A stretch of DNA of 64,000 nt from positions 220,564-284,563 of the forward strand of contig WRHM01000002.1 of the NCBI GenBank assembly GCA_009783265.1, in the 5' to 3' direction. Numbering within the stretch: position 1 is the first letter of the stretch; the number at the start of each line of letters is the position of its first letter. The notes beneath the pieces were generated by a model. That model worked only from the letters and a program-made list of their open reading frames with translations, did no database searches and was not told where the DNA came from. This stretch comes from Oscillospiraceae bacterium. GTDB taxonomy: Bacteria; Bacillota; Clostridia; Oscillospirales; WRJC01. Positions 26,686 through 34,612 of the stretch are shown here, one piece after another. Both the position numbers and the translations under genes were made by a program.

Positions 26686-27240
26686 ATGAAACAAATGATA
26701 GAAATTGCGTCGATATGCACAGTATCTGCGCTAATGATAATATTCGCGTCTCTTTATTTTATAGGCACAAAAAAACGTAAAAACTTAAATAATGCAATAA
26801 AAGGCTCGTTTGATCCTGAATTAATAGAGCAGATTCAGATAATAAACGCGCAACTTGATTTAATGTTTGAATTAAGCCCTATTTTTATTGTTTGCTATGA
26901 TTACGGCAGAAATTTTTTCTATATGAGCGAAAACGGAAAAATGCAATTAGGATATAATCAAAACCAATTTCAATCAAATAATACAAATGAAACCGATCAA
27001 AAAAAATTCGAAAATTTAATACATGAAGATTATATATCTTTATATGAAGAAGTAACAAATTTTGAAGATATAAGAAAACATGAAATAGCGGACAGCCCGT
27101 ATATTATTAAAATAAAAAACATAGAGACTAATATATACAACGAATATATTATAAGAGTTAAACCAATATATGACGAAGACGGGATAAACAAAGCCCTTGT
27201 CGCCGCTTTTATCAATACAGAATATATAAAGCAAAAATAA
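26686..27240 (+). CDS. Membrane-anchored PAS-like sensor fragment
   Basis: About 184 residues. One N-terminal membrane helix (about residues 6-28) is followed by a basic stop-transfer (GTKKRKNL). The cytoplasmic domain has strands and helices in PAS order (LFELSPIFIVCYDYGRNF, then YMSENGKMQLGY, ending in VKPIYDEDGINKALVAAF). No kinase, GGDEF or methyl-accepting domain follows, so it is either a stand-alone sensor or the remnant of one. The ATG at 26686 is preferred (AAGGGAG 13 bases upstream); an ORF reading from 26599 has no SD. The PAS call is by pattern only. Confidence 0.6.
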   Translation: MKQMIEIASICTVSALMIIFASLYFIGTKKRKNLNNAIKGSFDPELIEQIQIINAQLDLMFELSPIFIVCYDYGRNFFYMSENGKMQLGYNQNQFQSNNTNETDQKKFENLIHEDYISLYEEVTNFEDIRKHEIADSPYIIKIKNIETNIYNEYIIRVKPIYDEDGINKALVAAFINTEYIKQK

Positions 27241-27326
27241 TTATATCACAAAAACATATTAAAATTATTAATAATAAATAAAATTGTAAAATAAAAAATT
27301 ATATAATTAATGAGGAGGTATTTTTT

Positions 27327-28364
27327 ATGACTGCGAGAGAAATTTTACTTAACTCGATGAAACATATCGGCAATCCCGAAAATATTGTGCCATATACGAT
27401 TGGTTTTGATTCGTTTGAACTCGAAGAAAAAGTAAATCAATATTATGGGGAAAGCTGGCATAAACGCATCCGGCAGTTTATTCACTCGCCTATGGGGGTC
27501 AACACAACACGCGAAGTTCCGATTGAAGGTAAAGCGAATTATGCCCGAGATGTTTTCGGGTCAATCTGGTATACCGGAAAACTCCCGTGGCATCTTGAAA
27601 CACCTGTATTGCCTGAGCCGTCGTTTAAAAATTATACTTTCCCTACTATCGACGATTTTGTCGCGCCGCTCGAAGAAGTTAATTTAAAAAAATACGCGAG
27701 AGAACAAAACGAACAGCGGCCGGATTTATTCAGGGTAATAAATATGGGCTGGGGGATTTTTGAGCAGACGTGGAGAATCAGGGGATTTGAGGAAACTATG
27801 TGCGATATTGCGGCAGAAGAAGAATTTTACGGCGAGCTTGTTGACAGAATCGCGGATTTATATGTCCAGATGGTCGAATATTGCGCAGATGTTGAAGCCG
27901 ACGCTTTTTTGTTCGGCGACGACTGGGGTTCGCAGCAGGGAATATTAATGGGGCCGGGAAAATGGCGTAAATTTATCAAACCCGCATGGAAACGCGTATA
28001 TGACAAAGTTCACGGTCAAGGCAAATATGCGATTTCCCACAGTTGCGGCAATATACATGAAATATATCCGGATTTGATAGAAATAGGTTTGGATATGCAC
28101 GAAAGCGCACAGCCTGAACCTCCCGGAATGAATCCGTTTGAATTAAAGAAACAATTCGGGGATAAGATAGGCTTCTGGGGGACACTGGGAAGCCAGAGCG
28201 TTATCCCGTTTTGGAAACCCGACGAAATAAAAGAACATATACGTAAACTCAAAAAAGAGATGAACGTAAACGGCGGGTATATTTTAGCTCCCGCGAAACC
28301 GTTCCAGCCTGAAACTCCCGTAGAAAACGCCGTTGCTGTTATTGACGCGCTGGGTGAATCGTAG
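27327..28364 (+). CDS. Uroporphyrinogen decarboxylase family protein
   Basis: A 345-residue TIM-barrel protein of the UroD/MtaA superfamily. The DDWGSQQGILMGPGKWRKF segment, ISHSCGNIHE (a Zn-type Cys in methyltransferase members) and GFWGTLGSQS near the C-terminus place it in the uncharacterised branch common in carbohydrate-degrading anaerobes. It is not HemE of haem synthesis. ATG follows GAGGAGGT. A second, divergent family member is at 60447-61520. Methyl transfer or demethylation is possible, but no corrinoid protein is nearby. Confidence 0.82.
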   Translation: MTAREILLNSMKHIGNPENIVPYTIGFDSFELEEKVNQYYGESWHKRIRQFIHSPMGVNTTREVPIEGKANYARDVFGSIWYTGKLPWHLETPVLPEPSFKNYTFPTIDDFVAPLEEVNLKKYAREQNEQRPDLFRVINMGWGIFEQTWRIRGFEETMCDIAAEEEFYGELVDRIADLYVQMVEYCADVEADAFLFGDDWGSQQGILMGPGKWRKFIKPAWKRVYDKVHGQGKYAISHSCGNIHEIYPDLIEIGLDMHESAQPEPPGMNPFELKKQFGDKIGFWGTLGSQSVIPFWKPDEIKEHIRKLKKEMNVNGGYILAPAKPFQPETPVENAVAVIDALGES

Positions 28365-28369
28365 ATATA

Positions 28370-28487
28370 AAAGGCTCCTTTTTAAAAGGAGCTGTCAGCG
28401 AAGCTGACTGAGGATTATTTAATTGATTTACTATAATCCCCCGTCAACACTATGTGTTGCCACCCCCTTTAAAAAAGGGGGCTTTTT
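28370..28487. repeat. Compound hairpin repeat element (AAGGCTCC type)
   Basis: It contains four hairpins in a row: GCTCCTTTT/AAAAGGAGC, GTCAGC/GCTGAC, CAACAC/GTGTTG and CCCCCTTT/AAAGGGGG, ending in CTTTTT. The first and last halves are related as an imperfect inverted repeat (AGGATTAT / ATAATCCC inside). No ORF. The last hairpin plus T tract could end the UroD-family transcript. Related in design to 31048-31183. Confidence 0.65.
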
Positions 28488-28531
28488 AGCGAAAAATTTT
28501 TACATTGCGAATTATTTCAATATAAAACCCC

Positions 28532-28560
28532 TTGACAAATAAATTTATATTTGTTATAAT
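28532..28560 (+). promoter_or_regulatory. Perfect sigma-A promoter of a structured leader RNA
   Basis: TTGACA (28532-28537) and TATAAT (28555-28560) with a 17-base spacer, both full consensus. Transcription would begin near 28567. Confidence 0.85.
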
Positions 28561-28566
28561 TGTTTT

Positions 28567-28772
28567 CAAATCTAAAAAAAGGACTAATTGCTGTGAATAA
28601 ATCAATAAATTATATTAATTATACGGCGATTAAACAGTCTGCGTTTCCCGCTACGTGGGGAAACACAGGCTTAGTCCTTTTTGATTTTTATAAAAGATAA
28701 ATATGATATTATCAAAATTATAAGAACAACAAGCGGCTAAGGGATTATATAAAAACCTTAGCCGTTTTTTTA
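28567..28772 (+). ncRNA. Structured leader RNA / candidate attenuator or riboswitch ahead of the methyltransferase gene
   Basis: A long-range stem pairs AAAAAGGACTAA (near 28575-28586) with TTAGTCCTTTTT (28671-28682). Across a small internal loop, CTGTG (28591-28595) pairs with CACAG (28664-28668). Inside are an AT-rich arm and the hairpin GTTTCCC/GGGAAAC (28643-28664). An intrinsic terminator (28734-28771) follows. ACGGC (28623-28627) could pair with GCCGT in the terminator 3' arm, a possible antiterminator. The methyltransferase gene begins 33 bases after the terminator with no promoter between, so read-through is needed. I do not recognise a known riboswitch consensus; a stand-alone sRNA is the alternative. 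Confidence 0.65.
28734..28771 (+). terminator. Intrinsic terminator of the leader RNA
   Basis: CGGCTAAGG (28734-28742) and CCTTAGCCG (28756-28764) form a 9-bp stem followed by seven T. It lies 33 bases before the methyltransferase ATG. Confidence 0.9.
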
Positions 28773-28803
28773 TTATTAATTTTTTTACAGGAGGAATTTT
28801 TTC

Positions 28804-29613
28804 ATGGACGAAAACATTAAAATTGTGCAGGAGCATTATGACGCAAATGTTTTGGCAGAATATAACCGTATAGTGAACAAACCGGAATTTTTATTGACTT
28901 GCCGTATGCTTGACAGGTATATTAAAACGGGCGATAAAATATTGGATATAGGCGGAGGACCGGGACGTTATTCTTTGTATTTAGCAGAAAAAGGCTGCGA
29001 CGTCACATTGTTTGATTTGTCGCTTGAAAATACTAAGTTCGCGAAAGAAAAAGCTGTTGAATCAGGACTTGAAATAAAAACAATCACGGGCGACGCTCGG
29101 GAAGCTGATAAATTAACTTTTGAAAAATTTGATAATATATTGCTCATGGGTCCTATGTATCATCTGCTTGAAGAAAAAGACAGGATAGCCTCAGTCAACG
29201 CCGCGTTGAATCTGCTAAAACAAGGCGGGGTTATTTTTGTTTCGTTTATTAATTTGTTCGGGTGTATTGTCTTTGGTATGAAAAATTGTCCTGAATTTGT
29301 TGCTATGGAAATTGAAAAATCGTTTATAGAGCATGTTGTCACAAGAAAAAGTTACAGAGGCGATACGGGTAATACATTTACGAGAACTTATATTTACGAG
29401 CAAAATGAAATCCTGCCGTTTATGTCGCAATTCCCGCTCGAAAAACTGCATCTGTTCGGGCAGGAAAGCATTATGTCGCCGTGCGAAGATAATATTATGT
29501 CACAGCCGCAGGAAATCATAGATTTATGGCTTGATTTTTGTGAAAGAATCTGGGAACGCGAGGATTTATTAAACTGGTCTGAACACTTAATGTATGTTGG
29601 GAGGAAAATATAA
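28804..29613 (+). CDS. SAM-dependent class I methyltransferase
   Basis: A 269-residue Rossmann-fold methyltransferase. Motif I is ILDIGGGPGRYS (46-57), an acidic residue ends the second strand (VTLFDLS), and GDAREAD plus NILLMGPMYHL give motifs II-IV. It resembles the UbiE/Ubie-like and small-molecule methyltransferase group; the substrate is unknown. ATG follows CAGGAGG. Expression probably depends on read-through of the terminator at 28734-28771, since no promoter fits in the 32 bases between. Confidence 0.85.
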   Translation: MDENIKIVQEHYDANVLAEYNRIVNKPEFLLTCRMLDRYIKTGDKILDIGGGPGRYSLYLAEKGCDVTLFDLSLENTKFAKEKAVESGLEIKTITGDAREADKLTFEKFDNILLMGPMYHLLEEKDRIASVNAALNLLKQGGVIFVSFINLFGCIVFGMKNCPEFVAMEIEKSFIEHVVTRKSYRGDTGNTFTRTYIYEQNEILPFMSQFPLEKLHLFGQESIMSPCEDNIMSQPQEIIDLWLDFCERIWEREDLLNWSEHLMYVGRKI

Positions 29614-29726
29614 AAAATTAAATTAAAATAAAATTTTTCAAAAATAATTGAACTTTTTTATAAAATTTAGATTATGTATATTAAGCTTGCAGGCATAAAT
29701 TCAAAAAGCATAGGAGGTATGATTTT

Positions 29727-31025
29727 ATCGCTGAACGTGATTTCAACCAACTGGTTTTAGATAACACAGGCTGGTTATATAAATTTGTGCGAAGTATCGT
29801 TAAATCCGACTATGCGGCTGAAGAAATAACGCAGGATACGTTTTATCTCGCGTATAAAAATTTTTCAGGTTATTCAAATTACGGTAAAGAACGGGCGTGG
29901 TTAAAAGCCATTGCCAGAAACGCGGCGCGAAAATATTATAATAAAGAAAATAAAAATTTATATATATCATTTGACTCTGACGATTCGGAAAATTATTATA
30001 ATATTCTTGTGTCTGACGAATTACTCCCGGACGAAAAGATTATACATAACGAACTTATCGGCGATATTTTACGGCTTATCGCGGCATTGCCGGAACAGCA
30101 GAGACAAATCGTCACTTACCGTTATATAAATAATTTTTCTATTTCGGAAACGGCTGATATAACCGGATTGCCTACGGGGACAATTAAATCAAATGCGTAT
30201 TACGGGATAAAAAACATACGCGAACAGCTTGGCATAAACGAAAAAGCAAAAAATAATAAAAATAAAAAAGGAGCAGTTATTATGAAAAAATGCATAGATT
30301 ATTACGGGTTATTATTTGAATACGCAAAAGGTTATCTGACGAAAGATGAACGCGACGAAGTCGCGGTGCATATCAATCAATGCGAAGATTGCACAAAAAT
30401 CGTTAAAGGATTAAAAGTGCTGTATCCGTACCTGCAAAAAGAATTTGACGAAGACGTTCAAAATTATTATAATATTCTTTTCCAGATAGACGACGATTAT
30501 GCGTTATCTTATGTGGGATTTACCACCAACTTATCTAAAAAGAAAGTCGAAGAATTAAATGAAATACTTGCCAATAATGGAAATAGGTTACCGGATAATC
30601 AATCTATAAGTTTTATCGGACATGATTCCGACATAAAACTTTTGTCATTATACATTAACGACGGCGGAAAGGTTGAATTTGAATTAGTGAATAATCCCAA
30701 TTTCCAAAATAATGTAAGAGTAAATTTTATAGCATTGGCGAAATTTTATGAAAAACAATGGAACTATTCTGTTTATTTAGGTAACCGTCAATCAATAACC
30801 CAGTCAGAAGACGCGCCGAATTTATACACAGGTTATCATTGCAATAATTTGGGAACATCGGCAAAGTGCGGATTATTCACTTATATTTACAACGGTGCGA
30901 CGAATATAAGAATCAAAAAAGGATCGGGAGTTTTAGATTTTGACGACAGCGTAAAATTCGCGTATTCTCAGCGTTTCACTACCGAAGAAGAAAGAATAGA
31001 TTTATCGTTTACGTTTAATATGTAG
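29727..31025 (+). CDS. Sigma-70 family factor fused in frame to a zinc-finger (anti-sigma-like) domain; ATC start proposed
   Basis: The conventional start is GTG at 29787, but sigma region 2 coding continues upstream for 20 codons (AERDFNQLV, then NTGWLYKFV). The SD AGGAGGT (29712-29718) lies 8 bases before an in-frame ATC at 29727; no ATG, GTG or TTG lies upstream before the stop at 29682. From ATC the product is 432 residues. Region 2 is at about 5-75 and region 4 at about 105-165 (LPEQQRQIVTYRY, then FSISETADITGLPTGTIKS). Next comes a zf-HC2-like motif H215-x3-C219-x2-C222, then a soluble C-terminal domain of unknown fold without a membrane helix. An internal AAAAGGAG and ATG at 30282 (residue 186) could give the zinc-finger part as a separate protein. 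Confidence 0.8.
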   Translation: MAERDFNQLVLDNTGWLYKFVRSIVKSDYAAEEITQDTFYLAYKNFSGYSNYGKERAWLKAIARNAARKYYNKENKNLYISFDSDDSENYYNILVSDELLPDEKIIHNELIGDILRLIAALPEQQRQIVTYRYINNFSISETADITGLPTGTIKSNAYYGIKNIREQLGINEKAKNNKNKKGAVIMKKCIDYYGLLFEYAKGYLTKDERDEVAVHINQCEDCTKIVKGLKVLYPYLQKEFDEDVQNYYNILFQIDDDYALSYVGFTTNLSKKKVEELNEILANNGNRLPDNQSISFIGHDSDIKLLSLYINDGGKVEFELVNNPNFQNNVRVNFIALAKFYEKQWNYSVYLGNRQSITQSEDAPNLYTGYHCNNLGTSAKCGLFTYIYNGATNIRIKKGSGVLDFDDSVKFAYSQRFTTEEERIDLSFTFNM

Positions 31026-31047
31026 AAGAAGGCAAAAAATTGAGCCA

Positions 31048-31183
31048 AAGCCCTCTTTCGCAAAAGAGGGTGGCAGCGGCTTGTCCGCTGACGGGTGATT
31101 CTCTCCGTGCCTCGCGCAAAATCGGATTAGGGAATCCCCCGCCGTCTGCGGACGGCACCCCCTTTTGCGAAAGAGGGCTTTTT
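31048..31183. repeat. Long inverted-repeat element between convergent genes
   Basis: The outer arms (AAGCCCTCTTTCGCAAAAG on the left, its complement ending GAGGGCTTTTT on the right) are nearly perfect over more than 20 bp. Inner hairpins include GCGG/CCGC and CCGTC/GACGG. It is GC-rich, with no ORF. It lies between the genes ending at 31025 and 31202 and should terminate both. Similar in design to 28370-28487. Confidence 0.7.
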
Positions 31184-31201
31184 AAGAAGTTTTGATTTTT
31201 A

Positions 31202-31630
31202 TTAAAACACATTTATAAAATCATGAGCGCGTTCAAATAATAATCCGACGCAAAACCAAACCGGCAGATAATCTATACGTATAATTCCTTTAACCGAAGT
31301 AATCACTTCGCCGTTGCTGTCATAATTCCACGGGCAGTTTCCTATCGTAAATTTTAATACAGAGCCTGTCGCATATTCTATAACAAAAATAATCGCCGCC
31401 CATATAAATCCGCGGTATATCCATAAAAACCCCCGTATAAATTCATGCACAGGCTCAAGAAAAACACCCATTCCGTATATGAAAAACATCCATAGATACG
31501 TACTGCATTTTAAATTTTTATCGCCTCTAACAGCCGAACCCAATCCTGTCCAGACAGTTTCAATAAATAAACCCAGACAACCGTATATAACAAAACGTTT
31601 TAATATATCCATAAAATTATTTTGATACAT
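31202..31630 (-). CDS. Putative ABC-transporter type IV (CmpB-like) membrane protein
   Basis: A 142-residue multi-pass protein with about four helices. GLFIETVWTGL near residue 20, FIYGMGVFLEPVHE near 50 and the C-terminal segment PWNYD, then GIIRIDYLPVWFCVGLLFE, are the marks of the family annotated as putative ABC-transporter type IV. The role is unknown. The start is uncertain: the ATG at 31630 lies inside a perfect 19-bp hairpin (31614-31660) and has no SD, and the ATG at 31612 also lacks one. Confidence 0.7.
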   Translation of the reverse strand: MYQNNFMDILKRFVIYGCLGLFIETVWTGLGSAVRGDKNLKCSTYLWMFFIYGMGVFLEPVHEFIRGFLWIYRGFIWAAIIFVIEYATGSVLKFTIGNCPWNYDSNGEVITSVKGIIRIDYLPVWFCVGLLFERAHDFINVF

Positions 31631-31660
31631 AACATATATTTTTATGTATCAAAATAATTT
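31614..31660. terminator. Perfect 19-bp AT-rich hairpin between two minus-strand genes
   Basis: Arms 31614-31632 and 31642-31660 with a 9-nt loop. It starts four bases after the stop of the 32668-31664 gene on the minus strand, and its distal arm contains the start codon of the next gene (31630). It could be a terminator, a translation-blocking hairpin, or both. Confidence 0.6.
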
Positions 31661-31663
31661 ATT

Positions 31664-32668
31664 TTATTGCATATTTTCAACAATATCAAAAAATCTTTTT
31701 TTCTCCGGGCTTGAATTTTTATCCCAGTCAACGGGAAGTATTACGAATCCGTCTTTGTCATAATAACACCATGATATATTATTTTCCAAAGATTCAATTA
31801 AATTATTTTTGCCATACGAATTATATTTTTCGTCTAAATTATCGCCTTTTGCCATTATTACCGGCACTTCCCTGCCCGTTTCACGCATTAATTTATTGAA
31901 AAAATATATATTTTCAAGCATTTTTTTTGTATTATGATTTGATTTTGTATAATTGGCGTAAACCGGGATAAAGTCAGATGATTCTATATAATCTTCAAGC
32001 TTTTTTGCGTTTAAATTCGCGAAAGATTTTATTCCCGCTCCTAAAATTAAATTGTTTTCAACTTTATTTTTGACCGATTTTAAAATATCTATAATTCTGT
32101 TATTATTTAAAACAGAACTTTTATAAAAAGTATGCGATATATCAGTTATATTAACGAGTATATTAGAAAATTTTTTATTTAAAATCCAGTCGATAATATT
32201 AAAAATCCCGGTTATTATCGCAAATTCGTCCTCAAATATATTTTCGCACGACGGTGATAATATATTTAAAAGCACGATAAAACCTAAATTATCCGCCGAT
32301 TTGATAATTTCTTCTGCGTTTTCAAGATAATCAAAATCCAGACTTCCGTTGGATTTTAACGCCGAACTATTAAATAATATTTTTTTTGATTTATCCTGAT
32401 TTCTTACTTTTTTATAATATTCTTCAAACGGATTTGGGCTTTGAAGCCCGACGGTTATTAGATTTATACCGGATTTACGCCATTCAATTAGATTTTTTAT
32501 AAAATCTTTTTTATTTTTATCGCAATCGATTATATTATTATCAAAAAAAACGCAAACATCCGTATAAATCCCTATTAATTTGCCATCTGAAAGAGAATTT
32601 ATATTTTTGTTATTTGAAATAATATCGTTTATGTAAAATTTGCCGTCGATTATTTTAATATTTGTCAT
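31664..32668 (-). CDS. Putative TIM-barrel (glycosidase-like) protein
   Basis: A 334-residue soluble protein. The segment near residues 105-140 (FNSSALKSNGSLDFDYLEN, then AADNLGFIVLLNI-like sequence) resembles the start of clan GH-A barrels, where a description of the sought residue is followed by 'DYLERAEEIIKAADKLG'. ILVNITDISHTFY and VPVIMAKGDN would be later strands. I see no clear catalytic Glu pair, so activity is doubtful. ATG follows GGAG. Codon use is very AT-rich, as for its neighbours. Confidence 0.5.
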   Translation of the reverse strand: MTNIKIIDGKFYINDIISNNKNINSLSDGKLIGIYTDVCVFFDNNIIDCDKNKKDFIKNLIEWRKSGINLITVGLQSPNPFEEYYKKVRNQDKSKKILFNSSALKSNGSLDFDYLENAEEIIKSADNLGFIVLLNILSPSCENIFEDEFAIITGIFNIIDWILNKKFSNILVNITDISHTFYKSSVLNNNRIIDILKSVKNKVENNLILGAGIKSFANLNAKKLEDYIESSDFIPVYANYTKSNHNTKKMLENIYFFNKLMRETGREVPVIMAKGDNLDEKYNSYGKNNLIESLENNISWCYYDKDGFVILPVDWDKNSSPEKKRFFDIVENMQ

Positions 32669-32726
32669 ATTTTTTCTCCATAATCAAGGGCGGGAAACCC
32701 CCGCCCTGCGTATATAAATTTTTATA

Positions 32727-33050
32727 TCAGCTTATTTTATAAGTTTTCACAATATCGGGGCGGCAGTTTTCCTCTCCCCGGAGTTCTATACGCGCCTCGC
32801 TTGAAATCAACATAAGAGTATATATTTTTTTGCCGCTTCTATGTATTGATTCCACGTTATATTTCTGAAAATCTTTTTCTATTTTTACGAAAACTGTTTT
32901 ATTAAACATACTGCTGCTTGCGCGCAGTTTTTTTATTGTGTCTTTATCCAAAATCAAATTTTCGAATTTGATATTTTCTTTTCGTATATTATTCTTTGTC
33001 TTATTCATCTCGGATATAGTTAAAACATTATAAGGTATATTTGTACGCAT
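32727..33050 (-). CDS. Hypothetical protein
   Basis: A 107-residue basic protein with no signal peptide or membrane helix. The C-terminal half (VFVKIEKDFQKYNVESIHRSGKK, then IYTLMLISSEARIELRG) alternates strands in a way that suggests a small beta domain. ATG has a very good SD (GAGGAGAGG). It lies 58 bases upstream of the TIM-barrel gene on the same strand. No family recognised. Confidence 0.6.
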   Translation of the reverse strand: MRTNIPYNVLTISEMNKTKNNIRKENIKFENLILDKDTIKKLRASSSMFNKTVFVKIEKDFQKYNVESIHRSGKKIYTLMLISSEARIELRGEENCRPDIVKTYKIS

Positions 33051-33243
33051 AATAATTTTTTTCCTCTCCTCGTGTTATAGATATGAATAAATGAATAAAT
33101 TAATAAATTTTTATACTATTTTCAAAATCTCCTTTTTTTGATTTTTTATAATTTATTTTATATATATTATACAAAAAAACTCTTAGAAATGATACGTATA
33201 AATTGTTAATTTTGCATAAAATTTTATTAAAACAAATATTCTG

Positions 33244-33272
33244 TTGCATAGTTCACAGATTTATGCTAAAAT
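33244..33272 (+). promoter_or_regulatory. Sigma-A promoter of the YxlEFG-like module
   Basis: TTGCAT (33244-33249) and TAAAAT (33267-33272) have a 17-base spacer. The start of transcription near 33279 excludes the in-frame ATG at 33279 and supports 33309 as the true start of the first gene. The region 33051-33243 holds nothing else I can name. Confidence 0.65.
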
Positions 33273-33308
33273 AAATTTATGAAATTAATACAGGGAGATA
33301 TTACTAAT

Positions 33309-33563
33309 ATGGAAATAGATAAATTAATACCGTTTATTCCGTTTTTAATCCCGCTTTTAATAATAGAACTCGGTTTGGTTATTTTCGTTATTGCCGATAT
33401 AATAAAAAAGAAAAAAACTAAAAATCTGAATCCGTTAATCTGGATCGCAATATCGGTTTTATTGATGTCTACTTTTATCGGTCCGGTTTTATATATAATT
33501 TTTGGCAGGGCTGAGGCTGAGATAACAGACGATAATAATAACGATAACGACGACGATATATAA
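33309..33563 (+). CDS. PLDc_N-domain small membrane protein (YxlE-like)
   Basis: About 84 residues: two membrane helices (about 6-29 and 41-62) with KKKKTK between them, and GPVLYIIFGR at the end of the second helix. This is the phospholipase-D-nuclease N-terminal (PLDc_N) pattern, here without any PLD domain. The tail is Asn/Asp-only (DDNNNDNDDD). ATG 33309 has AGGGAG 11 bases upstream. In Bacillus subtilis yxlE (PLDc_N) precedes yxlF and yxlG (ABC ATPase and permease) in the sigY operon; the same order is seen here. Confidence 0.78.
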   Translation: MEIDKLIPFIPFLIPLLIIELGLVIFVIADIIKKKKTKNLNPLIWIAISVLLMSTFIGPVLYIIFGRAEAEITDDNNNDNDDDI

Positions 33564-33598
33564 ATATATAAAAAAAATTATAACACAAGAGGATTATT

Positions 33599-34612
33599 AT
33601 GAACGACGCGCTCAAACTCGTCAATCTTACAAAAATTTTTTCGACTAAATCAATAAATAATAACAAAACCGAAAATAAAATAATTGCCGTAAATAATTTA
33701 AACCTCACGATTCCCCATGGCTCAGTTTACGGATTTCTCGGCAGGAACGGCGCGGGTAAAACCACTACGCTTAAAATGATTACCGGACTGTCAAAACCTA
33801 CCGATGGCGAAATATATATCTACGGAAACAAAATAGAATTCGGCAAGCCGGCGTCTTATAAAAATATCGGGTTTTTACCCGATGTCCCTGAGTTTTATTC
33901 ATTTATGACGGCGAGGGAATATTTGTTTTTGTGCGGCAGGCTGCATAAAATGTCCGACAATGATATAAAAAATAAAATCAGGGAAATATTTGAGCTTATT
34001 AATTTCGACAAAAAACGCTTGAAAAATAAAATCTCGACTTTTTCAAGGGGAATGAAACAAAAACTCGGAATCGCAGTCGCTCTTATAAACTCTCCTGATT
34101 TAATCATGCTGGATGAGCCTACGTCTGCTCTTGACCCAATCGGCAGAAAAGAAACGATAAATATTATAAATTCTTTAAGGGGCAAATACACGGTAGTTTT
34201 TTCAACGCACATACTAAACGACGTTGAAAGAGTATGCGACAGGATAGCTCTGATAGAAAAAGGCTCGTTGATTCTTGACGGCAGTATAAACGATATAAAA
34301 TCAAAATATTCAGGTTTACACAGCGTTTTAAATGTTGAAATTCCGGCAAATAATAAATTAATTTTAGATAAATTTTTAGAGGCGATAAAAGAGTTTGATT
34401 TTATAAGTTATATCAACAGCGAAGAAGACGAGAATATAAAATTAAGTTTTAAAACTTCGGACAGAAAAAAAGCCGGCGAGATTCTCCCGAAAATGATATA
34501 CGAAAACGGATTGTCTCTCATTAAATTTGAATTCGAGGACGCAAACCTTGAAGATATATTCATATCCGCGACTTCTTCAATAGTTTCTCAGGAAAAGGAG
34601 GCGGTAATATAA
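33599..34612 (+). CDS. ABC transporter ATP-binding protein (YxlF-like)
   Basis: A 337-residue ABC-2 type ATPase. Walker A GRNGAGKT (48-55), Q-loop region FLPDVPEFYSF, signature FSRGMKQ (near 148) and Walker B LIMLDEP (near 168) followed by the SALDP D-loop and the switch His in STHIL are all intact. The C-terminal extension of about 110 residues is usual for antibiotic/bacteriocin-type exporters. ATG follows AGAGGA. The permease gene starts inside its stop codon. Confidence 0.9.
   Translation: MNDALKLVNLTKIFSTKSINNNKTENKIIAVNNLNLTIPHGSVYGFLGRNGAGKTTTLKMITGLSKPTDGEIYIYGNKIEFGKPASYKNIGFLPDVPEFYSFMTAREYLFLCGRLHKMSDNDIKNKIREIFELINFDKKRLKNKISTFSRGMKQKLGIAVALINSPDLIMLDEPTSALDPIGRKETINIINSLRGKYTVVFSTHILNDVERVCDRIALIEKGSLILDGSINDIKSKYSGLHSVLNVEIPANNKLILDKFLEAIKEFDFISYINSEEDENIKLSFKTSDRKKAGEILPKMIYENGLSLIKFEFEDANLEDIFISATSSIVSQEKEAVI

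Noticed and set aside
28567-28690. Assignment of the leader RNA to a known riboswitch class (SAM, preQ1, ZTP, guanidine, purine, THF)
   Set aside because: None of the conserved core sequences of these classes could be found by eye; left as unclassified.
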